Made by a program: the position numbers and the translations under genes. Of a stretch of DNA of 64,000 nt, positions 26,721 through 37,393 are shown piece by piece. Numbering within the stretch: the first letter of the stretch is position 1; each line of letters begins with the position of its first letter. Below the pieces are notes generated by a model that ran no database searches, was not told the origin of the DNA, and saw nothing but the letters and a program-made list of their open reading frames with translations. The DNA comes from Aquimarina sediminis (GTDB taxonomy: Bacteria > Bacteroidota > Bacteroidia > Flavobacteriales > Flavobacteriaceae): the NCBI RefSeq assembly GCF_002895435.1, contig NZ_POYJ01000007.1:62001-126000 (forward strand), read 5' to 3'.

Positions 26721-28007
26721 CTAGCGTTCAGATACTGGCACAAATTTTCTATCATTTTCGCCGATATATATTTGTCTTGGTCTTCCTATTGGTTCTTTGC
26801 GTAACCTCATTTCTCTCCATTGAGCGATCCACCCTGGCAACCTACCTAAAGCAAACATTACAGTAAACATTTCAGTAGGAATCCCTAGCGCTCTATAAAT
26901 AATTCCTGAGTAAAAATCTACATTAGGATATAGTTTTCTTTTTACAAAATACTCGTCTTCTAAAGCAACTTTTGCTAATCCCTTGGCAATATCAAGAACT
27001 GGATCTTCAATACCGAGATCTCCTAATACTTCTTCTGCTGATTTTTTAATGATTTTAGCTCTTGGGTCAAAGTTTTTATATACTCTATGACCAAATCCCA
27101 TTAAACGGAAAGGATCATTTTTATCTTTTGCTTTGGCGATATATTTTGCTGTATCTCCTCCATCTGCTTTTATGGCTTCAAGCATTTCTATAACTGCTTG
27201 ATTAGCTCCTCCATGAAGAGGTCCCCATAGTGCAGATATACCAGCAGACAATGATGCAAACAATCCGGCGTGAGAAGAACCTACTATTCTAACTGTAGAA
27301 GTAGAACAGTTTTGTTCGTGATCTGCATGTAGTATTAATAACTTATCCAATGCGTCATAAACCAATTTATTTGGTTCATAACTTTTGTTTGGTCTTGCAA
27401 ACATCATTTTATGCAAGTTCTGCACATAACCTAATGAGTCATCTCCATAATCCAAAGGAAGACTCTTTCTTTTTCTCATTGTCCATGCTGCAAGTACTGG
27501 AAATTTTGCTAATATTTTTACAATAGCATTATACATTTCTTCTTCAGAATCAACGTCTACTGATCCTGGGTTAAAAGCTATTAATGCACTTGTCAAGGAA
27601 GACAACACTCCCATAGGGTGTGCACTTTTAGGAAATCCATCAAGAATCTTCTTCATATCTTCATCAACATGAGACTCTTCTTTTATATCATTATCAAATT
27701 TTTCTAATTCGGTAGCTGTAGGTAATTCTCCAAAAATTAATAAGTAGGCTACTTCCAAAAAATCTGCTTTTTCAGCTAATTCTTCGATAGAATATCCCCG
27801 GTATCTAAGAATTCCCTTTTCTCCATCAAGAAAAGTGATAGCACTTTCACAGCTTCCTGTGTTTTTATACCCTGGATCTATTGTTGTAACTCCTCCAGTT
27901 GCACCTCTAAGTGTTTTAACATCAATTCCTAATTCGTTCTCTGTTCCTTTTATAATTGGAAACTCATATTTATTCCCGTCGATTTCTAACGTAGCTGTTT
28001 TTGACAT
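26721..28007 (-). CDS. gltA: Citrate synthase (type II)
   Basis: The 428-residue enzyme condenses acetyl-CoA and oxaloacetate at the entry of the citric acid cycle. The catalytic residues lie in GPLHGGANQAVI (His), MGFGHRVYKNFDPRA (His) and the Asp of NVDFYSGIIY, in the expected order. The N-terminal beta-strand extension (1-40) is typical of hexameric type II enzymes. A tandem 11-base repeat lies 50-70 bases upstream. The gene follows eno on the same strand, separated by a terminator on the eno side. Confidence 0.97.
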   Translation of the reverse strand: MSKTATLEIDGNKYEFPIIKGTENELGIDVKTLRGATGGVTTIDPGYKNTGSCESAITFLDGEKGILRYRGYSIEELAEKADFLEVAYLLIFGELPTATELEKFDNDIKEESHVDEDMKKILDGFPKSAHPMGVLSSLTSALIAFNPGSVDVDSEEEMYNAIVKILAKFPVLAAWTMRKRKSLPLDYGDDSLGYVQNLHKMMFARPNKSYEPNKLVYDALDKLLILHADHEQNCSTSTVRIVGSSHAGLFASLSAGISALWGPLHGGANQAVIEMLEAIKADGGDTAKYIAKAKDKNDPFRLMGFGHRVYKNFDPRAKIIKKSAEEVLGDLGIEDPVLDIAKGLAKVALEDEYFVKRKLYPNVDFYSGIIYRALGIPTEMFTVMFALGRLPGWIAQWREMRLRKEPIGRPRQIYIGENDRKFVPVSER

Positions 28008-28056
28008 TTGATTATTTTAGAATTTTGCTGTTATTGTAGGTTCGCTAAATTACGAA

Positions 28057-28078
28057 ATATAGTGTTAATATAGTATTA
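28057..28078. repeat. Tandem 11-bp repeat upstream of gltA
   Basis: ATATAGTGTTA (28057-28067) and ATATAGTATTA (28068-28078) differ at one position. They lie 50-71 bases upstream of the gltA ATG, where a regulator site would be expected. Confidence 0.5.
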
Positions 28079-28130
28079 ATCGTAAGATCATTTTTAACCT
28101 TACAATCCATTTTTAAGAATTATTTATACA

Positions 28131-28161
28131 AAAAGAGACCATCTTCTCAGATGGTCTCTTT
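28131..28161 (-). terminator. Intrinsic terminator after eno
   Basis: AAAGAGACCATC (28132-28143) and GATGGTCTCTTT (28150-28161) form a perfect 12-base stem with a 6-base loop, 20 bases after the eno stop, followed by T on the minus strand. Confidence 0.9.
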
Positions 28162-28181
28162 GGGTCACTAATTATATGACT

Positions 28182-29474
<1,293 letters not shown>

Positions 29475-29583
29475 TTAAATTTATTTGTTGGATAATTTTA
29501 ATTCTTCGCAATATACAAAACCAGTAAATTTTAATCCCTTGAAAAAAACCATAATTTACTACAGAAATTACAATATAACAGCC

Positions 29584-29617
29584 AAGTTATTAACTATAAC
29601 GTTATAAATTAATACTT
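29584..29617. promoter_or_regulatory. Imperfect 34-bp palindrome between carA and eno
   Basis: The centre TATAACGTTATA (29595-29606) is a perfect 12-base palindrome. The flanks AAGTT and AATACTT extend it to 34 bases with five mismatched pairs. It lies 113-146 bases upstream of eno and 51 bases after the carA stop, where a dimeric regulator could bind. Confidence 0.4.
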
Positions 29618-29667
29618 GCTAAAAATGAAATATATAACACTAAAACGATCCAAGTTTTTTTATTATT

Positions 29668-30777
29668 CTATTGTTTTGATTTTTTTATATTTTCTATAAA
29701 CTGATCAAACAGGTATGTTGAATCATTTGGTCCTGGACTTGCTTCGGGATGATACTGTACAGAAAAACAATTTTTATTTTTCATTTTAATTCCCGCAACC
29801 GTATCATCATTAAGATGCACATGAGTTATCTCTACATCAGGATGGTTTTCTGTCTCTTCTCTTTGAATTGCAAAACCATGATTCTGAGATGTAATTTCCC
29901 CCTTTGTGGTGATCAAATTCTTTACCGGGTGATTTATACCTCTATGTCCATTATGCATTTTATAGGTACTAATCCCATTAGCTAATGCTATCACTTGATG
30001 CCCCAAACAAATACCAAATAATGGTAAATCTTTTTCTAAAATTTTCTTTGCTGTGTCAATTGCTTGAGTCAATGGCTCAGGATCTCCAGGTCCATTAGAC
30101 AAAAAATATCCATCTGGTCCCCATTCGCTCATTTCATCAAATGTTGAATCGTACGGAAACACCTTTATATAAGCGTCTCTTTTTGCAAGATTTCTTAAAA
30201 TATTTTTCTTTATTCCTATGTCCAAGGCTGAAACCTTATACGTAGCTTTAGGATCTCCTACAAAATAAGGCTCGGTAGTAGAGACTTTGGAAGCCAACTC
30301 CAATCCATTCATATCCGGAACCGCAGCTAACTCTTTCTTTAGGTCATCTATCTTATCTACTTCTGTAGAAATAACCGCATTCATAGCTCCATTATCTCTA
30401 ATATAACTTACTAAAGCTCTAGTATCTACATCAGAAATTGCTAGAAGATTATGTTTAGCCAAAAAGTCTTGCAAGGAACTATCAGCTAGATCCCTAGAAT
30501 ACTCATAGCTAAAATTCTTAACTATCAAACCTGCTATTTTAATTGAATCTGATTCAATTTCTTCTTCATTAGTTCCATAATTACCAATATGCGCATTAGT
30601 TGTTACCATTAACTGCCCATAATACGACGGATCCGTGAAAATTTCCTGATACCCTGTCATACCAGTATTAAAACATACTTCGCCAAAGGCGCTACCTTCT
30701 CTTCCAACGGCTTTACCATGAAAAATGGTTCCATCGGCTAATAAAAGAATTGCTTTTTTTCGAGATTGATACTTCAT
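29668..30777 (-). CDS. carA: Carbamoyl-phosphate synthase small subunit
   Basis: The 369-residue subunit hydrolyses glutamine and channels ammonia to CarB for pyrimidine and arginine synthesis. The N-terminal domain has TGMTGYQEIFTDPSYYGQ (about residues 39-56). The C-terminal class I amidotransferase domain has the nucleophile in FGICLGHQVIA and the His/Glu pair in YHPEASPGP. carB is not in the window. The carA position between rplQ and eno is common in flavobacteria. Confidence 0.97.
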   Translation of the reverse strand: MKYQSRKKAILLLADGTIFHGKAVGREGSAFGEVCFNTGMTGYQEIFTDPSYYGQLMVTTNAHIGNYGTNEEEIESDSIKIAGLIVKNFSYEYSRDLADSSLQDFLAKHNLLAISDVDTRALVSYIRDNGAMNAVISTEVDKIDDLKKELAAVPDMNGLELASKVSTTEPYFVGDPKATYKVSALDIGIKKNILRNLAKRDAYIKVFPYDSTFDEMSEWGPDGYFLSNGPGDPEPLTQAIDTAKKILEKDLPLFGICLGHQVIALANGISTYKMHNGHRGINHPVKNLITTKGEITSQNHGFAIQREETENHPDVEITHVHLNDDTVAGIKMKNKNCFSVQYHPEASPGPNDSTYLFDQFIENIKKSKQ

Positions 30778-30926
30778 CTGTTTGTAAATATTGTTTTTAA
30801 TCGTAAGATTTTATTTTTATAGCGAATACTTTAATCAAATTTTCTATATCACTATAATCACACTATCTAAATTTATTTGGTACTAAGATTTCCTAAAATG
30901 GAATTTTTTTTAAAAATGTTCAAAAA

Positions 30927-30957
30927 AAAAGGATAAACGGCGAACGTTTATCCTTTT
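30927..30957 (-). terminator. Intrinsic terminator at the end of the ribosomal cluster
   Basis: GGATAAACG (30931-30939) and CGTTTATCC (30945-30953) form a perfect stem with AAAA/TTTT extensions, about 30 bases after the rplQ stop on the minus strand. Confidence 0.9.
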
Positions 30958-30984
30958 ATATTATGTGCGATTCGCATCATTCAT

Positions 30985-31461
30985 TTACTCTTCTTCAGAA
31001 CTAGGAGTTTCAGCAACTGGTGCTACAGCTGGAGCTTTTCCAGACTTTTTACCACCTCTTCTTCTAGATTTCTTCTTAGCAGGTTTACCAGCATTATAAA
31101 GCTCATTGTAATCTACCAATTCGATCATTGCCATATCAGCATTATCTCCAAGACGATTTCCTAGTTTAATAATTCTTGTATATCCTCCAGGTCTATCTCC
31201 TACTTTAGGAGCTACATCTCTAAACAATTCTGTTACTGCATACTTATTACGCAATCTACTAAAAACAATACGACGATTATGCGTTGTATCCTCTTTCGAC
31301 TTGGTAACTAACGGCTCTACAAACTGCTTTAACGCTTTAGCTTTAGCAACTGTAGTATTAATTCTTTTATGCTCAATTAAAGAGCAAGCCATATTAGCAA
31401 GCATTGCCTTGCGATGCGCTGTTTTTCTACCTAAGTGATTTACTTTTTTTCCGTGTCTCAT
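30985..31461 (-). CDS. rplQ: 50S ribosomal protein L17, extended
   Basis: The 158-residue protein has the L17 core ([20 protein letters not shown] to residue about 120) and a C-terminal tail of about 35 residues that runs from a basic stretch of Lys/Arg/Gly to an acidic end of Ser/Glu. Such tails are usual in Bacteroidota. L17 lies near the peptide exit of the large subunit. It is the last gene of the cluster, 60 bases after rpoA, with a weak GC hairpin in that gap (31487-31508). Confidence 0.97.
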   Translation of the reverse strand: MRHGKKVNHLGRKTAHRKAMLANMACSLIEHKRINTTVAKAKALKQFVEPLVTKSKEDTTHNRRIVFSRLRNKYAVTELFRDVAPKVGDRPGGYTRIIKLGNRLGDNADMAMIELVDYNELYNAGKPAKKKSRRRGGKKSGKAPAVAPVAETPSSEEE

Positions 31462-31521
31462 GACATTTAATTTTAATCATCATCTTGCTACAACCCTCTT
31501 TGGGGAGCAAAATATGATAGA

Positions 31522-32514
31522 TTAGTCTTTATCTAGTTTATATTTCGAAAGATCCATACCAAAGTTAAGTCCCTTTACATTCACTAGCTCTTCTAGCTCA
31601 GTTAAAGATTTCTTACCAAAGTTACGGAACTTCATTAAGTCATTCTTATTGTAAGATACTAAATCTCCTAATGTATCAACTTCTGCAGCTTTTAAACAAT
31701 TTAATGCACGTACAGATAGATCCATATCGATCAATTTAGTTTTTAACAACTGTCTCATGTGAAGTGATTCTTCATCATAAGTTTCTGTTTGTGCAATCTC
31801 ATCAGCTTCTAATGTTATACGCTCATCCGAGAACAACATAAAGTGATGTATTAGTATTTTTGCAGCTTCTGTTAATGCATCTTTAGGATGAATAGATCCA
31901 TCAGTTACAATTTCGAAAACTAATTTTTCGTAATCTGTTTTTTGCTCTACACGATAATTCTCAATGCTATATTTAACATTTTTAATTGGAGTGTAAATAG
32001 AGTCTGTAAAAATGGTTCCTATAGGAGCGTTAGCCTTCTTGTTTTCCTCTGCAGGAACATAACCTCTACCTTTTTCAATAGTGATTTCAAGATTAAGAGC
32101 TACTTTTTTATCCATATTACAGATAACAAGATCAGGATTTAATACTTGGAATCCAGAAATAAACTTCTGAAAATCTCCAGCTGTTAATTGCTCTTGCCCT
32201 GAAATAGAAATGGTAACAGATTCGTTATCTATATCTTCGATTTGACGTTTAAAACGAACTTGTTTAAGATTTAAGATTATTTCTGTAACATCTTCTACCA
32301 CTCCAGCGATTGTAGAGAATTCATGATCTACACCTTCTATTCTAAGAGAAGTTATAGCGAATCCCTCTAAAGAAGATAGCAAAACTCTTCGTAAAGCGTT
32401 ACCAACCGTTAATCCATATCCTGGTTCTAATGGTCTAAATTCGAATTTACCATCGAACTCAGTAGAGTCGATCATGATAACTTTATCGGGCTTCTGAAAA
32501 TTTAATATTGCCAT
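31522..32514 (-). CDS. rpoA: RNA polymerase alpha subunit
   Basis: The 330-residue protein has the N-terminal assembly domain (about 1-230, with [20 protein letters not shown] near residues 31-50) and the C-terminal DNA- and activator-binding domain (about 250-320, with [16 protein letters not shown] and [12 protein letters not shown]). It dimerises to nucleate the polymerase core. It follows rpsD by 23 bases. Confidence 0.98.
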   Translation of the reverse strand: MAILNFQKPDKVIMIDSTEFDGKFEFRPLEPGYGLTVGNALRRVLLSSLEGFAITSLRIEGVDHEFSTIAGVVEDVTEIILNLKQVRFKRQIEDIDNESVTISISGQEQLTAGDFQKFISGFQVLNPDLVICNMDKKVALNLEITIEKGRGYVPAEENKKANAPIGTIFTDSIYTPIKNVKYSIENYRVEQKTDYEKLVFEIVTDGSIHPKDALTEAAKILIHHFMLFSDERITLEADEIAQTETYDEESLHMRQLLKTKLIDMDLSVRALNCLKAAEVDTLGDLVSYNKNDLMKFRNFGKKSLTELEELVNVKGLNFGMDLSKYKLDKD

Positions 32515-32537
32515 GTTATTGTTTCTTCTTAGAGTTA

Positions 32538-33143
32538 TTACTTAGAGTATAATTCGACGATGAATTGTTCATTAATGTTTTCCGGAATTTGAATTCTAGC
32601 CGGAACAGATACAAATGTACCTTCTTTAGTATCATTATTAAAAGTAATCCACTCATACACTTTACTATTATTAGCAAGTGAGTTTTGAATTACTTCAAGT
32701 GATTTTGATTTTTCTCTAACTCCAACAACATCTCCTGCTTTCAATTGGTAAGAAGGAATATTCACTTGTTTTCCGTTAACCGTTATATGCCTGTGAGAAA
32801 CCAACTGTCTAGCACCACTACGCGAATTAGAAAGTCCCATTCTATAAGCTACGTTATCCAAACGAGATTCACAAAGTTGAAGTAACACTTCACCAGTAAT
32901 ACCTTGTGAGCGCGTTGCTTTTTCGAACATATTACGGAATTGACGTTCTAAAACACCGTAGGTATATTTAGCTTTTTGCTTTTCCATTAATTGGATTGCA
33001 TACTCACTTTTTTTACCTCTACGTCTGTTATTTCCGTGTTGTCCTGGAGGGTAATTTCTTTTTTCGAATGACTTATCGTCTCCGAAGATCGCTTCTCCAA
33101 ATTTACGAGCGATTTTTGTTTTTGGACCAGTATATCTTGCCAT
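32538..33143 (-). CDS. rpsD: 30S ribosomal protein S4
   Basis: The 201-residue primary 16S rRNA-binding protein has the N-terminal region [16 protein letters not shown], the helical core and the S4 RNA-binding domain (about 92-155, with [14 protein letters not shown]). The zinc-type cysteine knuckle is absent. In Escherichia coli S4 represses the alpha operon. Here rpsD is preceded by an unusual 131-base gap with a terminator-like hairpin and a bulged stem-loop 20 bases before the ATG, which makes separate control of rpsD-rpoA-rplQ plausible. Confidence 0.98.
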   Translation of the reverse strand: MARYTGPKTKIARKFGEAIFGDDKSFEKRNYPPGQHGNNRRRGKKSEYAIQLMEKQKAKYTYGVLERQFRNMFEKATRSQGITGEVLLQLCESRLDNVAYRMGLSNSRSGARQLVSHRHITVNGKQVNIPSYQLKAGDVVGVREKSKSLEVIQNSLANNSKVYEWITFNNDTKEGTFVSVPARIQIPENINEQFIVELYSK

Positions 33144-33162
33144 TAGTAATAATTTAGTTATT

Positions 33163-33213
33163 GAGGGCGATTCATGAATTAAGGTCTCTTTCCTTCATAA
33201 ATCAGTTTCCCTC
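33163..33213 (-). ncRNA. Candidate structured leader of rpsD
   Basis: On the minus strand three nested helices form: GAGGG with CCCTC (33209-33213 / 33163-33167), GATTTATG with CATGAATC (33196-33203 / 33169-33176, one G-U) and AAGG with CCTT (33192-33195 / 33181-33184). The internal loops are AAACT opposite G, a 4-base bulge AATT, and a 7-base apical loop. The element ends 20 bases before the rpsD ATG. It is read from base pairing only; I know of no named family that it matches. Confidence 0.55.
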
Positions 33214-33239
33214 TTTTAGATTTACTTATTGTTAATTAT

Positions 33240-33269
33240 ATAAAAAGATCCCGAAATAAAATTCGGGAT
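33240..33269 (-). terminator. Terminator-like hairpin between rpsK and rpsD
   Basis: On the minus strand ATCCCGAA and TTCGGGAT (33262-33269 / 33248-33255) pair around 6 bases and are followed by CTTTTTATAT. It starts 5 bases after the rpsK stop, inside the ribosomal cluster, so it should be a partial terminator or attenuator or mark an end followed by re-initiation. Confidence 0.65.
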
Positions 33270-33274
33270 AAGAA

Positions 33275-33658
33275 TTACACTCTACGTCTTTTTGGAGGAC
33301 GACATCCATTATGTGGCATTGGAGTTACATCAATTATTTCTGAAACTTCAATTCCTGAATTATGAAGAGAACGTATTGCAGATTCTCTACCATTACCTGG
33401 TCCTTTAACGTATACTTTCACTTTCTTAAGCCCTGCTTCGATAGCAACTTTAGAGGCATCCTCTGCAGCTAATTGGGCTGCATAAGGAGTATTCTTCTTA
33501 GAACCTCTAAATCCCATTTTACCAGCAGAAGACCATGAAATAACGTCTCCCTTTTTATTTGTTAACGAAATAATAATGTTGTTAAAAGAAGCTGTTACAT
33601 GTGCCTCTCCTACAGATTCAACTATTACTTTACGTTTTTTTGAAGTTGACTTTGCCAT
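33275..33658 (-). CDS. rpsK: 30S ribosomal protein S11
   Basis: The 127-residue platform protein shows the S11 pattern: [51 protein letters not shown] and the C-terminal [15 protein letters not shown]. It follows rpsM by 8 bases. The hairpin that follows is discussed separately. Confidence 0.98.
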   Translation of the reverse strand: MAKSTSKKRKVIVESVGEAHVTASFNNIIISLTNKKGDVISWSSAGKMGFRGSKKNTPYAAQLAAEDASKVAIEAGLKKVKVYVKGPGNGRESAIRSLHNSGIEVSEIIDVTPMPHNGCRPPKRRRV

Positions 33659-33666
33659 ACTACTTA

Positions 33667-34041
33667 TTATTTAGTCGCTTTTTTCTTGTTAGCAACAGTT
33701 TTTCTTCTTCCTTTACGTGTTCTAGAGTTATTCTTAGTACGTTGTCCTCTAAGTGGTAAACCAGCTCTATGACGTATACCTCTATAGCATCCTATATCCA
33801 TAAGACGCTTGATGTTTAACTGTACTTCAGAACGTAATTCTCCTTCTATGGTATAGCTTCCAACAGCTTCACGAATACGACCGATCTGGTCATCATCCCA
33901 ATCAGAAACTTTTATACTTTCATCTACTTTGGCAGACGCTAAAATTTCTTTAGCTCTACTTCTACCAATTCCGAAGATATAGGTTAATGCTATAACTCCT
34001 CGCTTTTGTTTAGGTATATCTACCCCTGCAATTCTTGCCAT
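33667..34041 (-). CDS. rpsM: 30S ribosomal protein S13
   Basis: The 124-residue head protein contains the helix-two-turn-helix segment [14 protein letters not shown] (about 25-38), [21 protein letters not shown] and a lysine-rich tail that reaches the P-site tRNA. It starts 2 bases after the rpmJ stop. Confidence 0.98.
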   Translation of the reverse strand: MARIAGVDIPKQKRGVIALTYIFGIGRSRAKEILASAKVDESIKVSDWDDDQIGRIREAVGSYTIEGELRSEVQLNIKRLMDIGCYRGIRHRAGLPLRGQRTKNNSRTRKGRRKTVANKKKATK

Positions 34042-34043
34042 AA

Positions 34044-34160
34044 TTACCCTTGTCTTTGTTTAAATCTAGGATTCTTTTTATTAATTACGTAAAGTCGGCC
34101 TTTTCTACGTACAATCTTGCACTCGGCACTTCTCTTTTTTATTGATGCTCTAACTTTCAT
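34044..34160 (-). CDS. rpmJ: 50S ribosomal protein L36
   Basis: A 38-residue frame read directly from the minus strand begins [20 protein letters not shown] and ends NPRFKQRQG. It has a single cysteine, so it lacks the CxxC...H zinc site and belongs to the zinc-independent (C-minus) type usual in Bacteroidota. The stop is 2 bases before the rpsM ATG. The 118-base gap before it carries a promoter-like element inside an inverted repeat. Confidence 0.95.
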   Translation of the reverse strand: MKVRASIKKRSAECKIVRRKGRLYVINKKNPRFKQRQG

Positions 34161-34218
34161 CTCTTTGTTTTTTATTTCCAAAATATGCAAAACACATACT
34201 TCGAAAGGGATCAGTAAC

Positions 34219-34255
34219 AAGATTTTTCAGCCCGCAAAAGTACACAAAAAATCTT
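34219..34255 (-). promoter_or_regulatory. Promoter-like element inside an inverted repeat, infA-rpmJ gap
   Basis: Minus-strand TACTTTTGC (-7 element, 34234-34242) fits TAnnTTTG exactly. It is bracketed by a perfect 9-base inverted repeat, AAGATTTTT (34219-34227) and AAAAATCTT (34247-34255). It could drive rpmJ-rpsM-rpsK separately from the upstream spc genes. If transcription reads through from infA, the repeat forms a hairpin with the promoter sequence in its loop. No T-run follows. Confidence 0.5.
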
Positions 34256-34278
34256 AATTAACTAATATTAATACAATA

Positions 34279-34494
34279 TTAATATCTATATGTTATACGA
34301 GCCTTTGTTAAATCATAAGGACTCATTTCTAATTTCACCTTATCACCAGGTAATAATTTTATATAATGCATACGCATTTTACCTGAGATATGAGCTGTCA
34401 CTACGTGACCATTCTCTAGCTCTACACGAAACATAGCATTTGACAATGCTTCGATAATACTTCCATCTTGTTCTATTGCCGGTTGTTTTGCCAT
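34279..34494 (-). CDS. infA: Translation initiation factor IF-1
   Basis: The 71-residue single OB-fold protein ([51 protein letters not shown]) binds the ribosomal A site during initiation. The ATG overlaps the secY stop in TAATG, indicating translational coupling. The gap after it is unusually long (118 bases). Confidence 0.98.
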   Translation of the reverse strand: MAKQPAIEQDGSIIEALSNAMFRVELENGHVVTAHISGKMRMHYIKLLPGDKVKLEMSPYDLTKARITYRY

Positions 34495-35831
34495 TATGCT
34501 ACTGCTTTACGGTTTTTACCAGTTTTCATCAATCCATCATAATGCCTGTTAAGCAAGTATGAATTAACTTGTTGCATTGTATCTATAGCTACCCCAACCA
34601 TAATTAGTAATGAGGTACCACCGAAAAACAATGCCCAACCTTGTTGTACATTTAATAATTTAACAGCAACAGCAGGAAATATAGCGATTAATGCTAAAAA
34701 TATAGATCCCGGTAGTGTAATCTGAGACATAATCTTGTCCAAATATTCAGAAGTTTCACTTCCAGGACGTATCCCAGGAATAAAACCTCCACTACGTTTT
34801 AGATCATCTGCCATCTTGTTTGTAGGCACCGTAATTGCAGTATAGAAATATGTAAATATTATAATCAACAATGCAAATACAAGGTTATACCAAAATCCAA
34901 AGATATCACTAAACGCAGCTTTTACACCTTGTGACATTTCTGAATCTGATAATCCAGCAACTGCAACAGGCACAAACATAATTGCTTGAGCAAAGATGAT
35001 CGGCATTACTCCTGATGCGTTTAACTTTAACGGAATATACTGACGAGAACCGAAAACATTTTTTTCGTATCCACCGCCAGCAGTTCTTCTTGCATATTGT
35101 ACCGGTATCTGACGCACAGCCATTACCAATAGCACTGAAGCTAAAATAATAACAAACCAGATAACCAACTCTATTAAAACCATAATCATTCCTCCGCCAT
35201 CTCCAGAAGTTCTGGATGCAAAATTTTGCACGAATGATTGTGGTAAAGTAGCAATAATACCTACCATAATTAATAAAGAAATACCGTTACCTATACCTTT
35301 ATCAGTAATTTTCTCACCTAGCCACATTGCAAAAACACAACCTGTAGATATGATAATTACAGAAGATACAACAAAAACGGTTTGATTAGGAATCACAAAG
35401 GCTTCTGCCGGTAATGTTGCAAACAAATTATAAATATACCCAGGTCCCTGAACTAGAGTAATGGCAATAGTTAACCAACGTGTAATCTGGTTAATCTTTT
35501 TTCTACCACTTTCTCCTTCTTTTTGTAGTTTCTGTAAATAAGGAATTGCAATTCCCATCAACTGAACTACAATCGAAGCAGAGATATAAGGCATAATACC
35601 AAGTGCAAATACAGAAGCATTTGCAAAAGCTCCTCCCGTAAATGCATTAAGCAATCCCAATATACCATCCTGAGTCTGCGTACCAAGGTTTGCTAATTCT
35701 GAAGCATCTATTCCAGGAAGTACAATCTGTGCTCCAAATCGATATACCAAAAGCAACCCTAGTGTAACTAGGATTCTATTTTTTAGTTCTTCGATTTTCC
35801 AAACGTTTTTTATTGTATCAATAAATTTCAT
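34494..35831 (-). CDS. secY: Protein translocase subunit SecY
   Basis: The 445-residue membrane protein has ten hydrophobic helices, the plug region after the first helix ([30 protein letters not shown] region, about 57-90) and the cytoplasmic loop [10 protein letters not shown] typical of SecY. With SecE and SecG it forms the protein-conducting channel. It lies between rplO and infA. Confidence 0.98.
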   Translation of the reverse strand: MKFIDTIKNVWKIEELKNRILVTLGLLLVYRFGAQIVLPGIDASELANLGTQTQDGILGLLNAFTGGAFANASVFALGIMPYISASIVVQLMGIAIPYLQKLQKEGESGRKKINQITRWLTIAITLVQGPGYIYNLFATLPAEAFVIPNQTVFVVSSVIIISTGCVFAMWLGEKITDKGIGNGISLLIMVGIIATLPQSFVQNFASRTSGDGGGMIMVLIELVIWFVIILASVLLVMAVRQIPVQYARRTAGGGYEKNVFGSRQYIPLKLNASGVMPIIFAQAIMFVPVAVAGLSDSEMSQGVKAAFSDIFGFWYNLVFALLIIIFTYFYTAITVPTNKMADDLKRSGGFIPGIRPGSETSEYLDKIMSQITLPGSIFLALIAIFPAVAVKLLNVQQGWALFFGGTSLLIMVGVAIDTMQQVNSYLLNRHYDGLMKTGKNRKAVA

Positions 35832-35841
35832 GAATCGTTTA

Positions 35842-36294
35842 TTATAAGGTTACTGCTTCACCACCTGCTGCTTCTATAGCAGCTTTTGCAGTGGCTGTGA
35901 ATTTATGAGCTGAGACTTTTAGCTTTGCCTTTAATTCTCCTCTCCCCAGTATCTTAACCAAATCATTTTTTCCAGCAAGGCGTGTACTTAAAATCACTTC
36001 TAGATCTACAGTATCTTTAATTTTTCCATCATCTACTAATTTTTGTAGTGTGTCTAGATTAATTCCTTGATACTCTTTTCTATTAATATTCTTAAATCCA
36101 AATTTTGGCACACGTCTTTGAAGTGGCATTTGCCCACCTTCAAAACCGATCTTTTTAGAATACCCAGAACGTGATTTTGCTCCTTTATGACCACGAGTAG
36201 CAGTTCCTCCTTTTCCGGAACCTTGTCCACGACCTACTCGCTTACTATTATTTTTTACCGAACCTGCAGCAGGTTTTAAGTTACTTAAATCCAT
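35842..36294 (-). CDS. rplO: 50S ribosomal protein L15
   Basis: The 150-residue protein has the glycine/arginine-rich N-terminal extension (KRVGRGQGSGKGGTATRGHKG, about 19-39) that penetrates 23S rRNA and a globular C-terminal part. It is 9 bases after rpmD and 10 before secY. Confidence 0.98.
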   Translation of the reverse strand: MDLSNLKPAAGSVKNNSKRVGRGQGSGKGGTATRGHKGAKSRSGYSKKIGFEGGQMPLQRRVPKFGFKNINRKEYQGINLDTLQKLVDDGKIKDTVDLEVILSTRLAGKNDLVKILGRGELKAKLKVSAHKFTATAKAAIEAAGGEAVTL

Positions 36295-36303
36295 GTGCTT
36301 TTA

Positions 36304-36483
36304 TTATTTTGTTTCTACCGAAACTAAATGTTTAACTTTATTTACCATCCCTAGGATATTAGGAGTATCTTCATGCTCCACAACCTGGCCGATCTTTTTA
36401 AGACCTAGAGCCTCTAAGGTTCTCTTTTGTCTCTGAGTACGATTAATCGCACTTTTTACTTTAGTAATTTTAATCTTTGCCAT
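36304..36483 (-). CDS. rpmD: 50S ribosomal protein L30
   Basis: A 59-residue frame read directly from the minus strand begins MAKIKITKVKSAINRTQRQK and ends KHLVSVETK. It fits L30 in length (typically about 60) and in position between rpsE and rplO. Confidence 0.95.
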   Translation of the reverse strand: MAKIKITKVKSAINRTQRQKRTLEALGLKKIGQVVEHEDTPNILGMVNKVKHLVSVETK

Positions 36484-36494
36484 CGTTCCTAATT

Positions 36495-37019
36495 TTATCC
36501 TTTAAACACTTTTTCTAGTGAAACACCTCTTTGAATCGCTACTTGCTGCGCACTACGCATTTGTAACAAAGCATCGAAAGTTGCTTTCACCACATTATGT
36601 GGGTTAGACGATCCTTGGTTCTTAGAAAGTACATCATGTACTCCTACTGATTCTAATACCGCACGAATAGCACCACCAGCAATTACCCCGGTACCCGTTG
36701 CAGCAGGCATAAGCAATACTCTCGCTCCACCATACTTACCTTTTTGTTCATGTGGCAAAGTACCTTTATGTAAAGGAATTCGAACCAGGTTCTTCTTTGC
36801 ATCTTCTACTGCCTTAGCAATTGCTTCGGCAACTTCTTTAGATTTTCCTAAACCATGACCAACAACACCATTTTCGTCTCCTACAACAACGATTGCAGAG
36901 AATCCAAATGCCCTACCTCCTTTAGTAACTTTAGTTACACGTTGTACACCAACTAAACGGTCCTTAAGTTCAAGTCCACTTGGTTTTACTAATTCTGCGT
37001 TTTTATATTTTTGATACAT
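36495..37019 (-). CDS. rpsE: 30S ribosomal protein S5
   Basis: The 174-residue protein has the double-stranded RNA-binding-like N-terminal domain ([27 protein letters not shown], about 22-48) and the C-terminal domain with [18 protein letters not shown]5 contributes to decoding accuracy. It lies 6 bases after rplR. Confidence 0.98.
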   Translation of the reverse strand: MYQKYKNAELVKPSGLELKDRLVGVQRVTKVTKGGRAFGFSAIVVVGDENGVVGHGLGKSKEVAEAIAKAVEDAKKNLVRIPLHKGTLPHEQKGKYGGARVLLMPAATGTGVIAGGAIRAVLESVGVHDVLSKNQGSSNPHNVVKATFDALLQMRSAQQVAIQRGVSLEKVFKG

Positions 37020-37025
37020 AATTTC

Positions 37026-37382
37026 TTAGAATTTAAGTCCTGCTTCTCTAGCACCGTCTGCTAATGATTTTACTCTACCGTGATACAAATATCCTCCTCT
37101 ATCAAAAGATACTGCTTCAATACCAGCTTTCTTAGCTTTTTCAGCAAGTGCTTTTCCTACCAAGTTTGCCTTTTCTATTTTATTTCCAGTTGCCGAAGCA
37201 ATGTCCTTATCTCTTGAAGAAGCAGCACCGATTGTTTTACCAGTTACATCATCTATGATCTGAGCATAGATTTCTTTATTACTTCTAAAAACAGATAATC
37301 TAGGTCGTTGCTCTGTTCCGTTTACACTACCACGGATACGCTTTCTTATCTTTAATCTTCTTGACTCTTTTGAGAATGCCAT
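37026..37382 (-). CDS. rplR: 50S ribosomal protein L18
   Basis: The 118-residue 5S rRNA-binding protein has a basic N-terminus ([11 protein letters not shown]), [18 protein letters not shown] and the C-terminal [21 protein letters not shown]. Length and position are normal. Confidence 0.98.
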   Translation of the reverse strand: MAFSKESRRLKIRKRIRGSVNGTEQRPRLSVFRSNKEIYAQIIDDVTGKTIGAASSRDKDIASATGNKIEKANLVGKALAEKAKKAGIEAVSFDRGGYLYHGRVKSLADGAREAGLKF

Positions 37383-37393
37383 AACGTTAGTTA

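Noticed and set aside
31487..31508. GC-rich hairpin in the rpoA-rplQ gap
   Set aside because: Only 3-bp helices with a bulge; too weak to call as a regulatory structure.
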